This document shows positions 18,136 through 26,692 of a DNA stretch of 64,000 nucleotides, piece by piece. Source of the stretch: Vibrio mediterranei (GTDB lineage Bacteria; Pseudomonadota; Gammaproteobacteria; Enterobacterales; Vibrionaceae). Below the pieces are notes generated by a model, which saw nothing but the letters and a program-made list of their open reading frames with translations, was not told where the DNA came from and did no database searches. Every line of letters starts with the position of its first letter. Within the stretch, counting starts at the first letter, position 1. The stretch is taken from NCBI RefSeq assembly GCF_900088415.1, contig NZ_FLLQ01000009.1, positions 1-64,000 on the forward strand. The letters run 5' to 3'. Both the position numbers and the translations under genes were made by a program.

Positions 18136-19062
18136 TTAATACCCACGCTCAAAATCCACCAAATTCTGCAACTGAAACCCATCACGCCAGCGCAAATAGT
18201 TCTCCGCAAAAATCTCGACCACTTGCTCAGGAAAACTGATGGCAGCAATATGTGGGGTTACGGTGACATTTGGGTTGTGCCAGTAAGGGCACTCTTGAGA
18301 AATAGGCTCGTTGATAAATACGTCCAAGAAAGCATGGACCAAGTGACCTTTATCCAGCGCACTAAGTAGGGCATTACTATCAACGGTTTGGCCTCTACCT
18401 ACATTGAAGAACAAAGCATGACGACAGGCCGCAAAGAGTGGTTCGTTGAACAGTCCATCTGTCGTCGGGGTGTTGGGCAAGGTATTGACGATAATATCTG
18501 CGTGCTCAAGCGCTTTTTCTGCTTCGTTGATATGAAAAGTTTCTGCAAACGCACTTTGGCGAGGAGGAATGCCGGTGCGATTGACACCGATAGGCACAAT
18601 ACCCAGTACCTTGACGGTATTCGCCAGATGACTACCAATCGCACCCGTACCAAAAATCACCATACGTTTGCCAATCAGCGATTGATAGCTGTGTGGCTGC
18701 CAGTCACGTTTTTGCTGCTGTTGTTTATAGAGATCGAAATGACGGAAGTAATTGATGGTGTAACCCAGCACATACTCACTGATCTGCTGACCAAAAATGC
18801 CTTTTACGTTAGTGAGTTTGTAGTCTTTACGCAGAGATTCGCCAAGTAAGGCATCAATGCCAGCATAGGTAGATTGAACCCACTGTAACTGCTCAGCACT
18901 ATCGAGTTCGGAAGCAAGCTTTGGCGGCGCTGCCAGTACAATAGTGGCATTACTCAACTCAGAGATAATCTCCAAATCAGGCAGTTGTTTTGCTTCGAGC
19001 AGTGGCAGGTAGTGTTCATTGTTGTCCGTCACAAGTGCTAAGCGATGCTTTTGCGTCGTCAT
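18136..19062 (-). CDS. D-isomer-specific 2-hydroxyacid dehydrogenase family protein
   Basis: The family reduces 2-keto acids or glyoxylate-type substrates with NAD(P)H. The 308-residue protein has the Rossmann signature GTGAIGSHLANTVKVLG near residue 140. It also has the substrate-binding stretch NTLPNTPTTDGLFN, the catalytic-region Arg in NVGRGQTVDSNALL, and the catalytic His in TVTPHIAAIS. It resembles GhrA-like reductases, but the substrate cannot be read from sequence. It is divergent from yjaG (65 bases apart) and ends 45 bases from array I. Confidence 0.88.
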   Translation of the reverse strand: MTTQKHRLALVTDNNEHYLPLLEAKQLPDLEIISELSNATIVLAAPPKLASELDSAEQLQWVQSTYAGIDALLGESLRKDYKLTNVKGIFGQQISEYVLGYTINYFRHFDLYKQQQQKRDWQPHSYQSLIGKRMVIFGTGAIGSHLANTVKVLGIVPIGVNRTGIPPRQSAFAETFHINEAEKALEHADIIVNTLPNTPTTDGLFNEPLFAACRHALFFNVGRGQTVDSNALLSALDKGHLVHAFLDVFINEPISQECPYWHNPNVTVTPHIAAISFPEQVVEIFAENYLRWRDGFQLQNLVDFERGY

Positions 19063-19127
19063 TTCTGGCTATTCCCTATCCGTTTGGTTACACTTCCGCA
19101 GACTATATTCACTACGGCAGAGCGACC

Positions 19128-19715
19128 ATGTTAAAGAACCCTATTCAGGTACGTATCGAAAAATTTGAGCCTTGGCAGCATATCACTTTTATGACCTGTT
19201 TGTGCGAGCGTATGTACCCCAACTTCGCTATGTTCTGTGAGCAAACTGAGTTTGCTGAAGCGCGCGTGTACCGCAATATTTTGGATGCTGTATGGGAACT
19301 GCTGACGGTGAAAACCGCCAAAATCAACTTCGAAAAGCAGCTAGAAAAGCTAGAAGAGGTCATTCCGAACTCGGAAGATTTCGATATCTACGGCGTCTAT
19401 CCAGCGATTGATGCGTGTTTTGCCTTATCGACTTTACTGCATGGTTTGCTAGATCGTGATTACTTACTGGAATCAACGCTTAAGATCAGTCAACAGTCTG
19501 TCGCGACTGTGGCTCAGCTTGAGCAAGCAGAAACCGGTGTGGAAATCACCAATGAGAACCAAAAAGAAAACGAAGCTGTGTGTGAAGAATGGGATGTTCA
19601 GTGGGCTATTTTCCGTCCACTACGTGATTGCACTGAGCGTGATATAGAGCTGATTAAAGATCTTCGCCTTGAGCTTAAGGAAGAGGGAGTCAGTAACATT
19701 GGTGTAAGTATCTAG
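19128..19715 (+). CDS. yjaG: YjaG family protein (DUF416)
   Basis: The 195-residue protein matches E. coli YjaG (196 residues) along its length: MLKNPIQVRIEKFEPWQHIT, then ITFMTCLCERMYPNFAMFC, DFDIYGVYPAIDACFALS, and the C-terminal ERDIELIKDLRLEL. The function is unknown in the family. The start is the ATG at 19128. The frame extends 46 codons upstream but over the divergent dehydrogenase gene, and that part has no homology. In E. coli it lies between nfi and hupA; here neither neighbour is present. Confidence 0.92.
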   Translation: MLKNPIQVRIEKFEPWQHITFMTCLCERMYPNFAMFCEQTEFAEARVYRNILDAVWELLTVKTAKINFEKQLEKLEEVIPNSEDFDIYGVYPAIDACFALSTLLHGLLDRDYLLESTLKISQQSVATVAQLEQAETGVEITNENQKENEAVCEEWDVQWAIFRPLRDCTERDIELIKDLRLELKEEGVSNIGVSI

Positions 19716-19740
19716 CGTACGCCTTCAGGATAGAAAAGTA

Positions 19741-19778
19741 CGTTCTCAGGTAAGTTTTCCACGACCCGCCTGAGAACG
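19741..19778. other. Perfect 10-bp inverted repeat after yjaG
   Basis: CGTTCTCAGG (19741-19750) pairs with CCTGAGAACG (19769-19778) across an 18-base loop. It has no T-run on either side. It lies between the convergent yjaG and the fimbrial operon, so it may be a Rho-assisted or bidirectional end signal, or mark the island edge. Confidence 0.5.
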
Positions 19779-19806
19779 ACCAAACTAAACTCAATACCTT
19801 CTCGTA

Positions 19807-20286
19807 TTAATCAAAAAAACTCGTCTTGCCAAACAAGGTGATGTCGTAGCCGATATCAAAAGGGTAATCAAACACAGAGATGTACTGATTAGGCTGTTTT
19901 GTCTCGAGCAACAGCCCAACAATTAACAGCTGATTATCATAAAACGTATCGGCATACAGTGCTTGATTATCGGTGGCCACTGCAGGTTTTACCTCTCTCT
20001 GACTAATAAATAGCGTGTAAATCTCCGACCCTCGTTTACCCCAAAGCATGGTCTTATTAATGACCCTCCCGCTGGCTTTATTTTCAATATACACAGACAA
20101 CACGCCCGAGCGGCATTTGCCTTTTTGCAAGTTGAGCTCACCATCATGAGTAAACCTATAGCTACATCCCAAGCCATTAACGAAGGGGTACAATAGCCAA
20201 ACAACAGAAACCATTAGCAGCAAAGCAACGAAGCATTTTGATGTCGCTATTGTTCGCAGGTTGGCCATAGCATTGGTAGAGCGCAT
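19807..20286 (-). CDS. Small membrane-anchored periplasmic protein, possible TcpH/ToxS-like partner
   Basis: I do not recognise this 159-residue protein by sequence. One membrane segment lies at about residues 18-37 (FVALLLMVSVVWLLYPF), leaving about 120 residues in the periplasm with two cysteines (in GLGCSYRF and KGKCRSGV) that could form a disulfide. The start at 20286 has AAGGA seven bases upstream. It is the last gene of the fimbrial operon, 36 bases after a membrane-bound wHTH regulator. That order and topology parallel toxRS and tcpPH, where the partner protects or modulates the regulator. The assignment rests on position and topology only. Confidence 0.5.
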   Translation of the reverse strand: MRSTNAMANLRTIATSKCFVALLLMVSVVWLLYPFVNGLGCSYRFTHDGELNLQKGKCRSGVLSVYIENKASGRVINKTMLWGKRGSEIYTLFISQREVKPAVATDNQALYADTFYDNQLLIVGLLLETKQPNQYISVFDYPFDIGYDITLFGKTSFFD

Positions 20287-20322
20287 TCAGTATTCCTTAC
20301 TATTCGAAGCTAAAATCTCGGT

Positions 20323-21024
20323 TCAGTGTTCAATTGGGACCAAGCGAATAATGCCATCTTCATCAGAAGTATCCCGAAAATACACCACATGACCCTCCGT
20401 CTCTTTAGAGAGGGCGTGTACCGTGTTATCTGGCAGAGAGAATGAGCCGACCAAAGTGGTGTTGCCACGCTTATAGGTGTGCATACTTGGCTTTATCGAT
20501 GACACGTAAAAAATCACTAAAGCACAAAACAACAAGGCGGCATAAAGTGCCATTAAAGGCACCTTTTTTACTAACTCAAACCGAGTTGGTGTCGCAACTG
20601 CGTCGTTGGGTGAAGGGCATTCTTCGACTGGCTGAGCGGCTAGTTCAGAAGAGCTGGCGTCATTGTCATTAGCGCTGGCTGAACTTACGTTCACGCTGAC
20701 AAAAGGCACGTCATTTGTGATCAAAATGACATTAGGATCTAACCGAAAACCAATAGTTGGAACGGTTTCTAAGCACATCACTAAGCCAACTTTATCCAAC
20801 GCTGTCCGAATATTTCGGATGGCGACATTGAGCGAATTAGCGACAACAATCTTGCCAGGCCAGCCAACGTCCAATAACTGTTGCTTGGTTAATGGGTGCC
20901 CATGAGCATTGCAAAGAGCTTCAAGGATAAGTCGCTCACTGCTGTTTAATTTTGCGATAGTAAGCCCGTCTTCCGCCAGGTGACCATTATTCGGGTTCAA
21001 GGTTATATTTGTGGTTGGTGTCAT
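20323..21024 (-). CDS. ToxR/CadC/TcpP-type membrane-anchored transcriptional regulator
   Basis: The 233-residue protein has an N-terminal OmpR-type winged helix (residues about 12-95). It includes SSERLILEALCNAHGHPLTK, LLDVGWPGKIVVANSLNVAI and TVPTIGFRL, the usual trans_reg_C pattern. A polar linker (100-150) follows, then one membrane segment (about 155-175) and a 58-residue periplasmic tail. It lies three bases after the usher gene, so it is part of the fimbrial operon and probably regulates it. The tail is too short for a full CadC-type sensor domain and has no cysteine, unlike ToxR. Confidence 0.85.
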   Translation of the reverse strand: MTPTTNITLNPNNGHLAEDGLTIAKLNSSERLILEALCNAHGHPLTKQQLLDVGWPGKIVVANSLNVAIRNIRTALDKVGLVMCLETVPTIGFRLDPNVILITNDVPFVSVNVSSASANDNDASSSELAAQPVEECPSPNDAVATPTRFELVKKVPLMALYAALLFCALVIFYVSSIKPSMHTYKRGNTTLVGSFSLPDNTVHALSKETEGHVVYFRDTSDEDGIIRLVPIEH

Positions 21025-21027
21025 GAT

Positions 21028-23358
21028 TTAGCTTCTATTACTTGGGGACAGACACTCGGCTTCATAATAATCTAAGCCAGACATATCGATATAGCTGTCT
21101 TCAATAATGTTTACGTCACAGCTGAGCATAGGAACACTTAGGTGTTCCTCATTTTTGTCAAATGCCGCAATAAATACACGGCCATCACTGTCAAAGTAGC
21201 TACTAATCGGGGCATCATTACTATAAAGCTTAGTTCCTAATGAAACCTCTTGCCTCAGCTTAAGCATGGTGTCGCGCCCTTTTTTAACGTGATAAGTGAC
21301 TAAGGTGAGAGCGCCTTCACTTGGAATCGTATTTGCGACGGTATTGTCAAGGTAGACTCCATCAGGAATCGACTTGGATTCGACTGAAACTCGATTTTGA
21401 CTGTACGCAGAGGCTGAAGGGATGAGCGCAAAGCCATCCGCGTTTGTTTTACCGGCATTTCTTATTTTTAACCCTTCCACATCGTCAACTCTGACTAATA
21501 TATTGGTGTCAGATAGACGCCGAGTGGGAAGCACGGTATTTTCCGCAACGACCAAGCCACCTTTCACGGTGCCTCTAACCTGTGAGCCCGATTGAGAGTT
21601 GGAGTATTGCAGAGAATAATTGTTATATTCACTATTGCTTGATAAAGACAACCCATGCCCAACAATGCCCTTCTTATCATCGAGACGCAGAGAGCCTGAT
21701 ACGGAGCTACTGTCGCCGAACCTCATACCACTAGACAACGAGGTACTCGCAGGGCGACCACTGCTGTGTGAGCGAGATAGGCTTACGCGCGATTTTCCCC
21801 AGTTGAGCGGCATCGAAAAATTCATTGAGAGTCGATTGTCGACGGCAAAGTTATTCTGGTTACTCTCTTTAGAATAGGCCTTTAGCGCGCTAACGGAGTA
21901 TCGATAGTATTCATTACCAAATGAGTACCCTAAGCCAAAGCTTTGGAATTGTGCTTTGTCTGATCCTCCCAGAGACTGAAACAGACTGACGCTTCCAAGT
22001 TGAAAGGGCAGGTCGCTACCCGCTGATGTAGAGAACTGATAGCCTTTTCTAACCGTATCGGCAATATGGCTACTATTGATATCTCGGTACCCATTTCCCA
22101 AAAAATGACTCAGAGAGGTCTGAAAATTTAGTGACCAGAATGGCAAGCTTTTGGTTAAACTTGAATTGATTTTAGTCCCTGACTGACCCGTCGGTAGGTA
22201 AGTAGAATGTGCAGCAGAAAAGCGAACACCACCCAATAGGTCGAAATTCATCGTACTAGCTACAGATAGGTTACTATAGTCGCGTTCGACAAAAAGCCCA
22301 GTAGTTAAAGATTGAGTATCCGTTAGGCCATAGATCAACTCCCCTCCTAAAAAGGCGTGTGAGTTGGTTCGTTGTAGCCCTGTAAATAAGCTATGTTCGC
22401 TAGTGCCTTGCTTTAGGACACTGAGTACCAATTGACTAGGAACTGAAAAAACCGCTTCACGTCCATCTTCTTCTTTAATGCTGACCACGAAATCACTATT
22501 GGAACGAATGTTCATATCGTTAATAGTAAATTCGCCGGCCGCCACGTATTCAGTGTGAATCAGTTCGTTGTCTTGATAAACACGCACTTCGGCATTCGTT
22601 TCCGCATTGGCACGAATGGTCGTAGTGTCCGTCATTTGCCCTGATTGATACAAACGGCTATTACTGCTCAAGCTAACGCCTTGCATATCGACCGACCCCA
22701 TGACTGCTGTGCTTTGACTAAGTTCACCAAACATGAACTTGCTGCGCAGTGAAGGAATATTGGTATATCCATAGAGATATCCATTGGACATTGTCGTCTT
22801 TTGATTCATCAGAGAAGCCGAGAGGCTACTCTTGAAGCGAAACCGTCCCACATTGAATTGAGGGCTTGCTGAACCGTACGCTTTGTAGTTATCGTCAAAC
22901 CTAGTCGTCATTCCAGCCGAATACGGTAACATTAATGCTGTGACACCATCATCATAATGAGCCAGAGCATACTGCTTTTCTGACAGCAAAAATCTGGAAG
23001 GGATGTTCATGGTTATTTCGAAACTGCCAAAATCAATATCCAAGCCAATTTCGCTGCTTAGCACACACGAGCCTTGTGTTAAGTTGATATCCGGTTTAAT
23101 GCCGAACTCACTTAATTGCTGTTCTGAGAAGCATGGCGTGCTTTCTCCTTGCTCATTGGTGTAGAAGCGAATGGATTCAAAATACGTTCGCCTTTTATTG
23201 ACGGTAATTTTAAAGTCATAGTTGCCATCAGGGATGTGATTAACCAAGCTACCGAGGGAAGCTCCTTCAGAGATGCCACTAAGGAGAGCAAGATCAAAGC
23301 CTCCCGCAAAAGATAGTAAGGGAGCAGTTAGAATGAACAGAATTAGGGAGCGTAACAT
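21028..23358 (-). CDS. Fimbrial outer-membrane usher protein (FimD/PapC family)
   Basis: The usher is the outer-membrane pore that accepts chaperone-subunit complexes and assembles the pilus. The 776-residue protein has a signal peptide (to about residue 18) and the N-terminal periplasmic domain (FDLALLSG ... IPDGNYDFKITVNKR ... PCFSEQQLSEFGI). A long beta-barrel follows, with the plug region near AETNAEVRVYQDNELIHTEY. The C-terminal domains include LVRVDDVEGLKIRN and a final GRVFIAAFDKNEEHL. It is shorter than FimD (about 850). It is third in the operon, 11 bases after the chaperone gene. Confidence 0.92.
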   Translation of the reverse strand: MLRSLILFILTAPLLSFAGGFDLALLSGISEGASLGSLVNHIPDGNYDFKITVNKRRTYFESIRFYTNEQGESTPCFSEQQLSEFGIKPDINLTQGSCVLSSEIGLDIDFGSFEITMNIPSRFLLSEKQYALAHYDDGVTALMLPYSAGMTTRFDDNYKAYGSASPQFNVGRFRFKSSLSASLMNQKTTMSNGYLYGYTNIPSLRSKFMFGELSQSTAVMGSVDMQGVSLSSNSRLYQSGQMTDTTTIRANAETNAEVRVYQDNELIHTEYVAAGEFTINDMNIRSNSDFVVSIKEEDGREAVFSVPSQLVLSVLKQGTSEHSLFTGLQRTNSHAFLGGELIYGLTDTQSLTTGLFVERDYSNLSVASTMNFDLLGGVRFSAAHSTYLPTGQSGTKINSSLTKSLPFWSLNFQTSLSHFLGNGYRDINSSHIADTVRKGYQFSTSAGSDLPFQLGSVSLFQSLGGSDKAQFQSFGLGYSFGNEYYRYSVSALKAYSKESNQNNFAVDNRLSMNFSMPLNWGKSRVSLSRSHSSGRPASTSLSSGMRFGDSSSVSGSLRLDDKKGIVGHGLSLSSNSEYNNYSLQYSNSQSGSQVRGTVKGGLVVAENTVLPTRRLSDTNILVRVDDVEGLKIRNAGKTNADGFALIPSASAYSQNRVSVESKSIPDGVYLDNTVANTIPSEGALTLVTYHVKKGRDTMLKLRQEVSLGTKLYSNDAPISSYFDSDGRVFIAAFDKNEEHLSVPMLSCDVNIIEDSYIDMSGLDYYEAECLSPSNRS

Positions 23359-23369
23359 GGGTAATATTT

Positions 23370-24029
23370 CTATAGCGAGCGTTGATCTTTAGCAAGTAAT
23401 CCAATGTCGTCGATGTAATTTAATTCAAAAGAACGTTTGGGGTTAAAATTGCTACTTTTAGTAAATGTAATCTCCTGATAAGGGGCAATCATTTGTACTA
23501 CCATCGTCTCTTCTTTTCTTTGTTCAATAGAGATGAGCGTGATGTGTAATGGAGAATCATTTCTTACTGTAAAATCATCACCTTGTTTGTTAATAACGAG
23601 TTTCTTTACTGCGTCTGCCATGGTTACTGTCGCAATGGATTTCGGCCTGATAAATAACTTGTAATGCATATCCATGCTAGCAATGACATCAGATGGAGTA
23701 TCTGACTGCTCTTTTATAGAGACAGCACTAAGAGTTCGATATGTTTCTACCTCATTAGAGTCCATTACTGACTCTAAATTATAGATTCTGAACCCTGAGC
23801 GGCTATCTGCTTTAGATAGAATGATATTCGGTGTTATTATCGGCAGCTTCTCTTCATCAAAGCTGTCATCTAATATAGAAAGCTGTACTAATGTCGCAGA
23901 ATCTGAGTTATTAACGATTTCACCTTGAAAGTATTTACTCCCTTCAATATAAACAACCCTAGCTCCGGGAATGGCAATGGCATAGCAAATACTTGGTAGC
24001 ATTAGTATTAGAAATATATATTTTTTCAT
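23370..24029 (-). CDS. Periplasmic fimbrial chaperone (PapD-like)
   Basis: The chaperone would cap pilin subunits in the periplasm by donor-strand complementation and deliver them to the usher. The 219-residue protein has a signal peptide (MKKYIFLILMLPSICYA). Two Ig-like domains follow: the first with GARVVYIEGSKYFQGEIVNN and the second starting near YKLFIRPKSI. Similarity to PapD is weak outside these motifs, so the call rests on domain layout and on its place between pilin and usher. The coding sequence is AT-rich compared with the flanking core genes. Confidence 0.8.
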   Translation of the reverse strand: MKKYIFLILMLPSICYAIAIPGARVVYIEGSKYFQGEIVNNSDSATLVQLSILDDSFDEEKLPIITPNIILSKADSRSGFRIYNLESVMDSNEVETYRTLSAVSIKEQSDTPSDVIASMDMHYKLFIRPKSIATVTMADAVKKLVINKQGDDFTVRNDSPLHITLISIEQRKEETMVVQMIAPYQEITFTKSSNFNPKRSFELNYIDDIGLLAKDQRSL

Positions 24030-24090
24030 TTTTTACATCTCTATATCTTTGGAGTATATAAATACTCCAAAGATAGGAATTAAATAAGTA

Positions 24091-24855
24091 TTATTGAATC
24101 TTTGCAGTAAAAGACATTACTTTATTGACTTCTTTATCTGCCGTGTGATTCCACATAGCGTACTTCCTATGGTCAATATTCATAATCGTTGTTAATGTAA
24201 GAGTATTATCTTTGGCAAATTCTGCAAGTCGGTGCCATTCTGATGTTTCTCCTGCTTTTACAATTTTATAGCCATTCTCGATCTTGACTTTATTATTGCC
24301 ATCAATAGATGCTGTAATCTCGGAGTCTTTTTTCTTGATAACCGTTGTAAACCATACGCCAATATCGTCCCCTAGTGCATACCAAGTCTGATCATTTTCC
24401 TTCCAATAGGCATCTTGAACGGGATAGGCAAACTTTCCTTCTGTTGCACTTTTTCCATTCATTGATGTATTTTCAATATTAAAAAACGCCATTTCACAGC
24501 CATTACCAGTTAATTGTAAGCCCGTTTCTCGAGTATCAAGAGTATTGTCTTTCTCATTATTGAGTGTCACATCGCCAAATTGAACATCAAACCCGGCACC
24601 ACTATCAAAATCAAATGAACAAATGGCGCCTTCATAGTTAACATTTGCTGTGATGTTTAGTTGAAGGTCTTTGCTTTCCACGTTTCGATTTTTTATGTTG
24701 TTGTGTTCGCCATAATAAGATGAGAAGTCATATTCGCCCATTTGTCCCGGATGCACATCCTTATCGTTATCGATTGCCATTGCTGATGATGTGCTTAGTG
24801 CTAATACAAGGCCAACGCTGCTAGCTAGAGTTTGTTTTGTTAAGTTAAAAGTCAT
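24091..24855 (-). CDS. Putative fimbrial subunit (pilin/adhesin)
   Basis: The 254-residue protein has a clear signal peptide cut after SSAMA (about residue 27). The mature part holds two cysteines (in GAICSFDF and GNGCEMAF) spaced as the disulfide of chaperone-usher subunits. It ends with alternating hydrophobic residues (VNKVMSFTAKIQ) suited to a final beta-strand. It is the first gene of the operon and the only subunit encoded. At 254 residues it is longer than a typical major pilin (about 160-180), so it could also act as adhesin. No close family was recognised. Confidence 0.65.
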   Translation of the reverse strand: MTFNLTKQTLASSVGLVLALSTSSAMAIDNDKDVHPGQMGEYDFSSYYGEHNNIKNRNVESKDLQLNITANVNYEGAICSFDFDSGAGFDVQFGDVTLNNEKDNTLDTRETGLQLTGNGCEMAFFNIENTSMNGKSATEGKFAYPVQDAYWKENDQTWYALGDDIGVWFTTVIKKKDSEITASIDGNNKVKIENGYKIVKAGETSEWHRLAEFAKDNTLTLTTIMNIDHRKYAMWNHTADKEVNKVMSFTAKIQ

Positions 24856-25329
24856 GAGTTATTTTCCAAATTAAATAGTTTGTTGCTTGAGTGGGGTTAA
24901 ATATGAATGTCAGTGTGTTCTGATTCGAGATGGAATTTATTGTTTTTTTGGAACCCAGTTAACTAATAAATGATTATAAAAAATAAAAAGTTAGCTATAT
25001 CAGTTGGTTATAATTTCTGTTGTATTTTTATACAGCACTAATTCTTGTTGATGTTGAGCTTTTCGCCAGCTGTAGAGCCTATTGCACTAAAATAAACAAA
25101 CTTGAGAGAGAAACTACTGAAAATTAAATATTAGAATTTGGTATTAGTTTGTGGTTTGATATGAGAGGTTTTTCAACAATTGGATTAGTTGTTGGTTGGC
25201 GGATTTATTTGAAAGATGCTTCTAAAGTTGATAAATAAAAAGAAGTCAATGACTTTTTAAGAAAGAGTGCCAAGCGAAGTGATATCTTCAGCACTCTATG
25301 GGGTTTATCTTCACGAAAGTGTTGGTCAA
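24856..25329. promoter_or_regulatory. AT-rich fimbrial operon upstream region
   Basis: This 474-base gap is strongly AT-rich with long A and T tracts. On the minus strand a consensus -10 TATAAT (24978-24973) lies about 120 bases before the pilin ATG, without a recognisable -35, as expected of an activator-dependent promoter. A nested inverted repeat at 25264-25297 (AGAGTGC / GCACTCT, inner GAAG / CTTC) may end transcription of the gene at 25330. No other gene is supported. Confidence 0.4.
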
Positions 25330-25863
25330 CTATCTAAAACTTCGTACTTTGGTGACTAAAGAGGGAATTGTTTGGAACATCTCTCTTACGTCTGAAACAT
25401 ATTGTGCAGGAACATAAATTGCGCAGATTCGCATTATGCTAATACCACCGATACTAACGGGATGTGAGGTAAACTTAGCACGCAGCGGGACAAATGAGTC
25501 TAAACCGATTAGCACTTCATAGTTGTCCTCGCCGAGTAATCCGAGTTTGGCATAATGATTAAGACATTCGTGGTAGTTGCGAGTGTAATGAAGGCTAACC
25601 CCTTGGCTTATGGGTTGATTGCGATACAAGTTGTTAAATGTATTCCCCCTTTCTCCAGATTTTAGTCCCTCAGCCCGATGGAACCAAGGGGTACAGTCTA
25701 TATCCTCAGCCGATAATAACGCTCGGAATTTTACCAACCCTTCTAAAGCGCTTGAATTAGTGCCATGAACAAAATGTACGCCTAATTGCTCCATATCCTC
25801 TAATTGAAGATCTCTTTTGGTAAGTTTAAGTGGAGGTAGAAAAGAGGCTTTATTTCTAAACAT
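25330..25863 (-). CDS. Uncharacterised protein, possible ADP-ribosyltransferase-like fold
   Basis: I do not recognise the family. The 177-residue protein is soluble with no signal peptide. Its start at 25863 has AAGGA seven bases upstream, so it is probably a real gene. Residues 30-50 (HFVHGTNSSALEGLVKFRAL) resemble the first strand and helix of ADP-ribosyltransferase-like proteins (H-G-T then a GL-type turn). SLHYTRN near residue 91 and NYEVLIGL near residue 114 could supply the later Tyr and Glu positions. This is a weak pattern match. It lies upstream of the fimbrial operon on the same strand, separated by about 470 bases. Confidence 0.55.
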   Translation of the reverse strand: MFRNKASFLPPLKLTKRDLQLEDMEQLGVHFVHGTNSSALEGLVKFRALLSAEDIDCTPWFHRAEGLKSGERGNTFNNLYRNQPISQGVSLHYTRNYHECLNHYAKLGLLGEDNYEVLIGLDSFVPLRAKFTSHPVSIGGISIMRICAIYVPAQYVSDVREMFQTIPSLVTKVRSFR

Positions 25864-26145
25864 GATGTTTTCCTTAACAGTGAATGTTCGAAAGTGATGC
25901 GTTGAGAATTCATTATTGGTATTAGTTAAGGGGGTAAGTAAAAGAATAAGTCCTAATAAAAAATAAAAACGATATAAATCATTGGGTAACCATGTTGATA
26001 ATTAGGTAGTTTAAAATGGTGTTTTGACGGTTTACTATCATTTCAGCAATTCGTTGGTGTGCAAGGAGGGAGGATTTTGGGTTCATACAAAGTCAAATAG
26101 TTCGTTATAATCTCTCAGCAGCAGTTGCTATTAATAGAGAGCAAA

Positions 26146-26631
26146 ATGAAGACCAAATTGATCACGCGTGAAGGCTACAACAAACTGAAACAAGAACATG
26201 ATTACCTCTGGAATGAGCGACGTCCTGAAGTCACTAAGATAGTGACGTGGGCGGCGAGTCTAGGTGATCGCTCTGAAAACGCCGACTATACCTTCAATAA
26301 GCGTTTGCTTCGCCAAATCGATCGCCGTGTTCGCTTTCTGCGCAAGTTCTTACCTGAGGTCACCATTGTTGATTATTCACCTCAACAAGAAGGTAAGGTC
26401 TTTTTCGGTGCCTGGGTGGAGATTGAGAATGAAGAAGGTGAAACCATGCATTTCCGGATTGTTGGTCCCGAAGAGATTTACGGCGATGCAAAAGGTTATA
26501 TATCGATTGATTCTCCTATGGCGAGGGCGCTGCTAAAAAAACAAGTGGATGATGAGGTAGTGGTGAAGACCCCTCAAGGAGATAAGGAGTGGTTTATTAA
26601 CTCCATCACTTACCAACAGCACTCTGAATAA
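26146..26631 (+). CDS. greB: Transcription elongation factor GreB
   Basis: GreB enters the secondary channel of RNA polymerase and stimulates cleavage of backtracked RNA. The 161-residue protein (E. coli 158) has the N-terminal coiled coil (MKTKLITREGYNKLKQEHDY) with the acidic tip region around GDRSENADYTFNKR, residues about 39-52. The C-terminal globular domain includes RIVGPEEIYGDAKGYISIDS. The start is the ATG at 26146; an upstream TTG at 26125 is in frame but lacks support. In E. coli greB is also near ompR-envZ. Confidence 0.97.
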   Translation: MKTKLITREGYNKLKQEHDYLWNERRPEVTKIVTWAASLGDRSENADYTFNKRLLRQIDRRVRFLRKFLPEVTIVDYSPQQEGKVFFGAWVEIENEEGETMHFRIVGPEEIYGDAKGYISIDSPMARALLKKQVDDEVVVKTPQGDKEWFINSITYQQHSE

Positions 26632-26639
26632 ATAGAGCG

Positions 26640-26679
26640 ATTTGAGCTCCTAAAGTGGTATGTCTTTGAGAGCTCAAAT
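26640..26679. terminator. Inverted repeat between convergent greB and XRE gene
   Basis: ATTTGAGCTC (26640-26649) pairs with GAGCTCAAAT (26670-26679) across a 20-base loop. There is no long T-run, but its place between two convergent stops suggests a shared end signal. Confidence 0.5.
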
Positions 26680-26692
26680 TGCGTGCTGTGAT

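Noticed and set aside
18042..18239. 65-codon plus-strand open frame at the end of array I
   Set aside because: It begins in the last R1 unit and runs antisense over the dehydrogenase 3' end. The peptide is repeat-derived.
25146..25240. 25-codon plus-strand open frame upstream of the fimbrial operon (MRGFSTIGLVVGWRIY...)
   Set aside because: It lacks a ribosome binding site and lies in low-complexity AT-rich DNA, so it is not supported as a gene.
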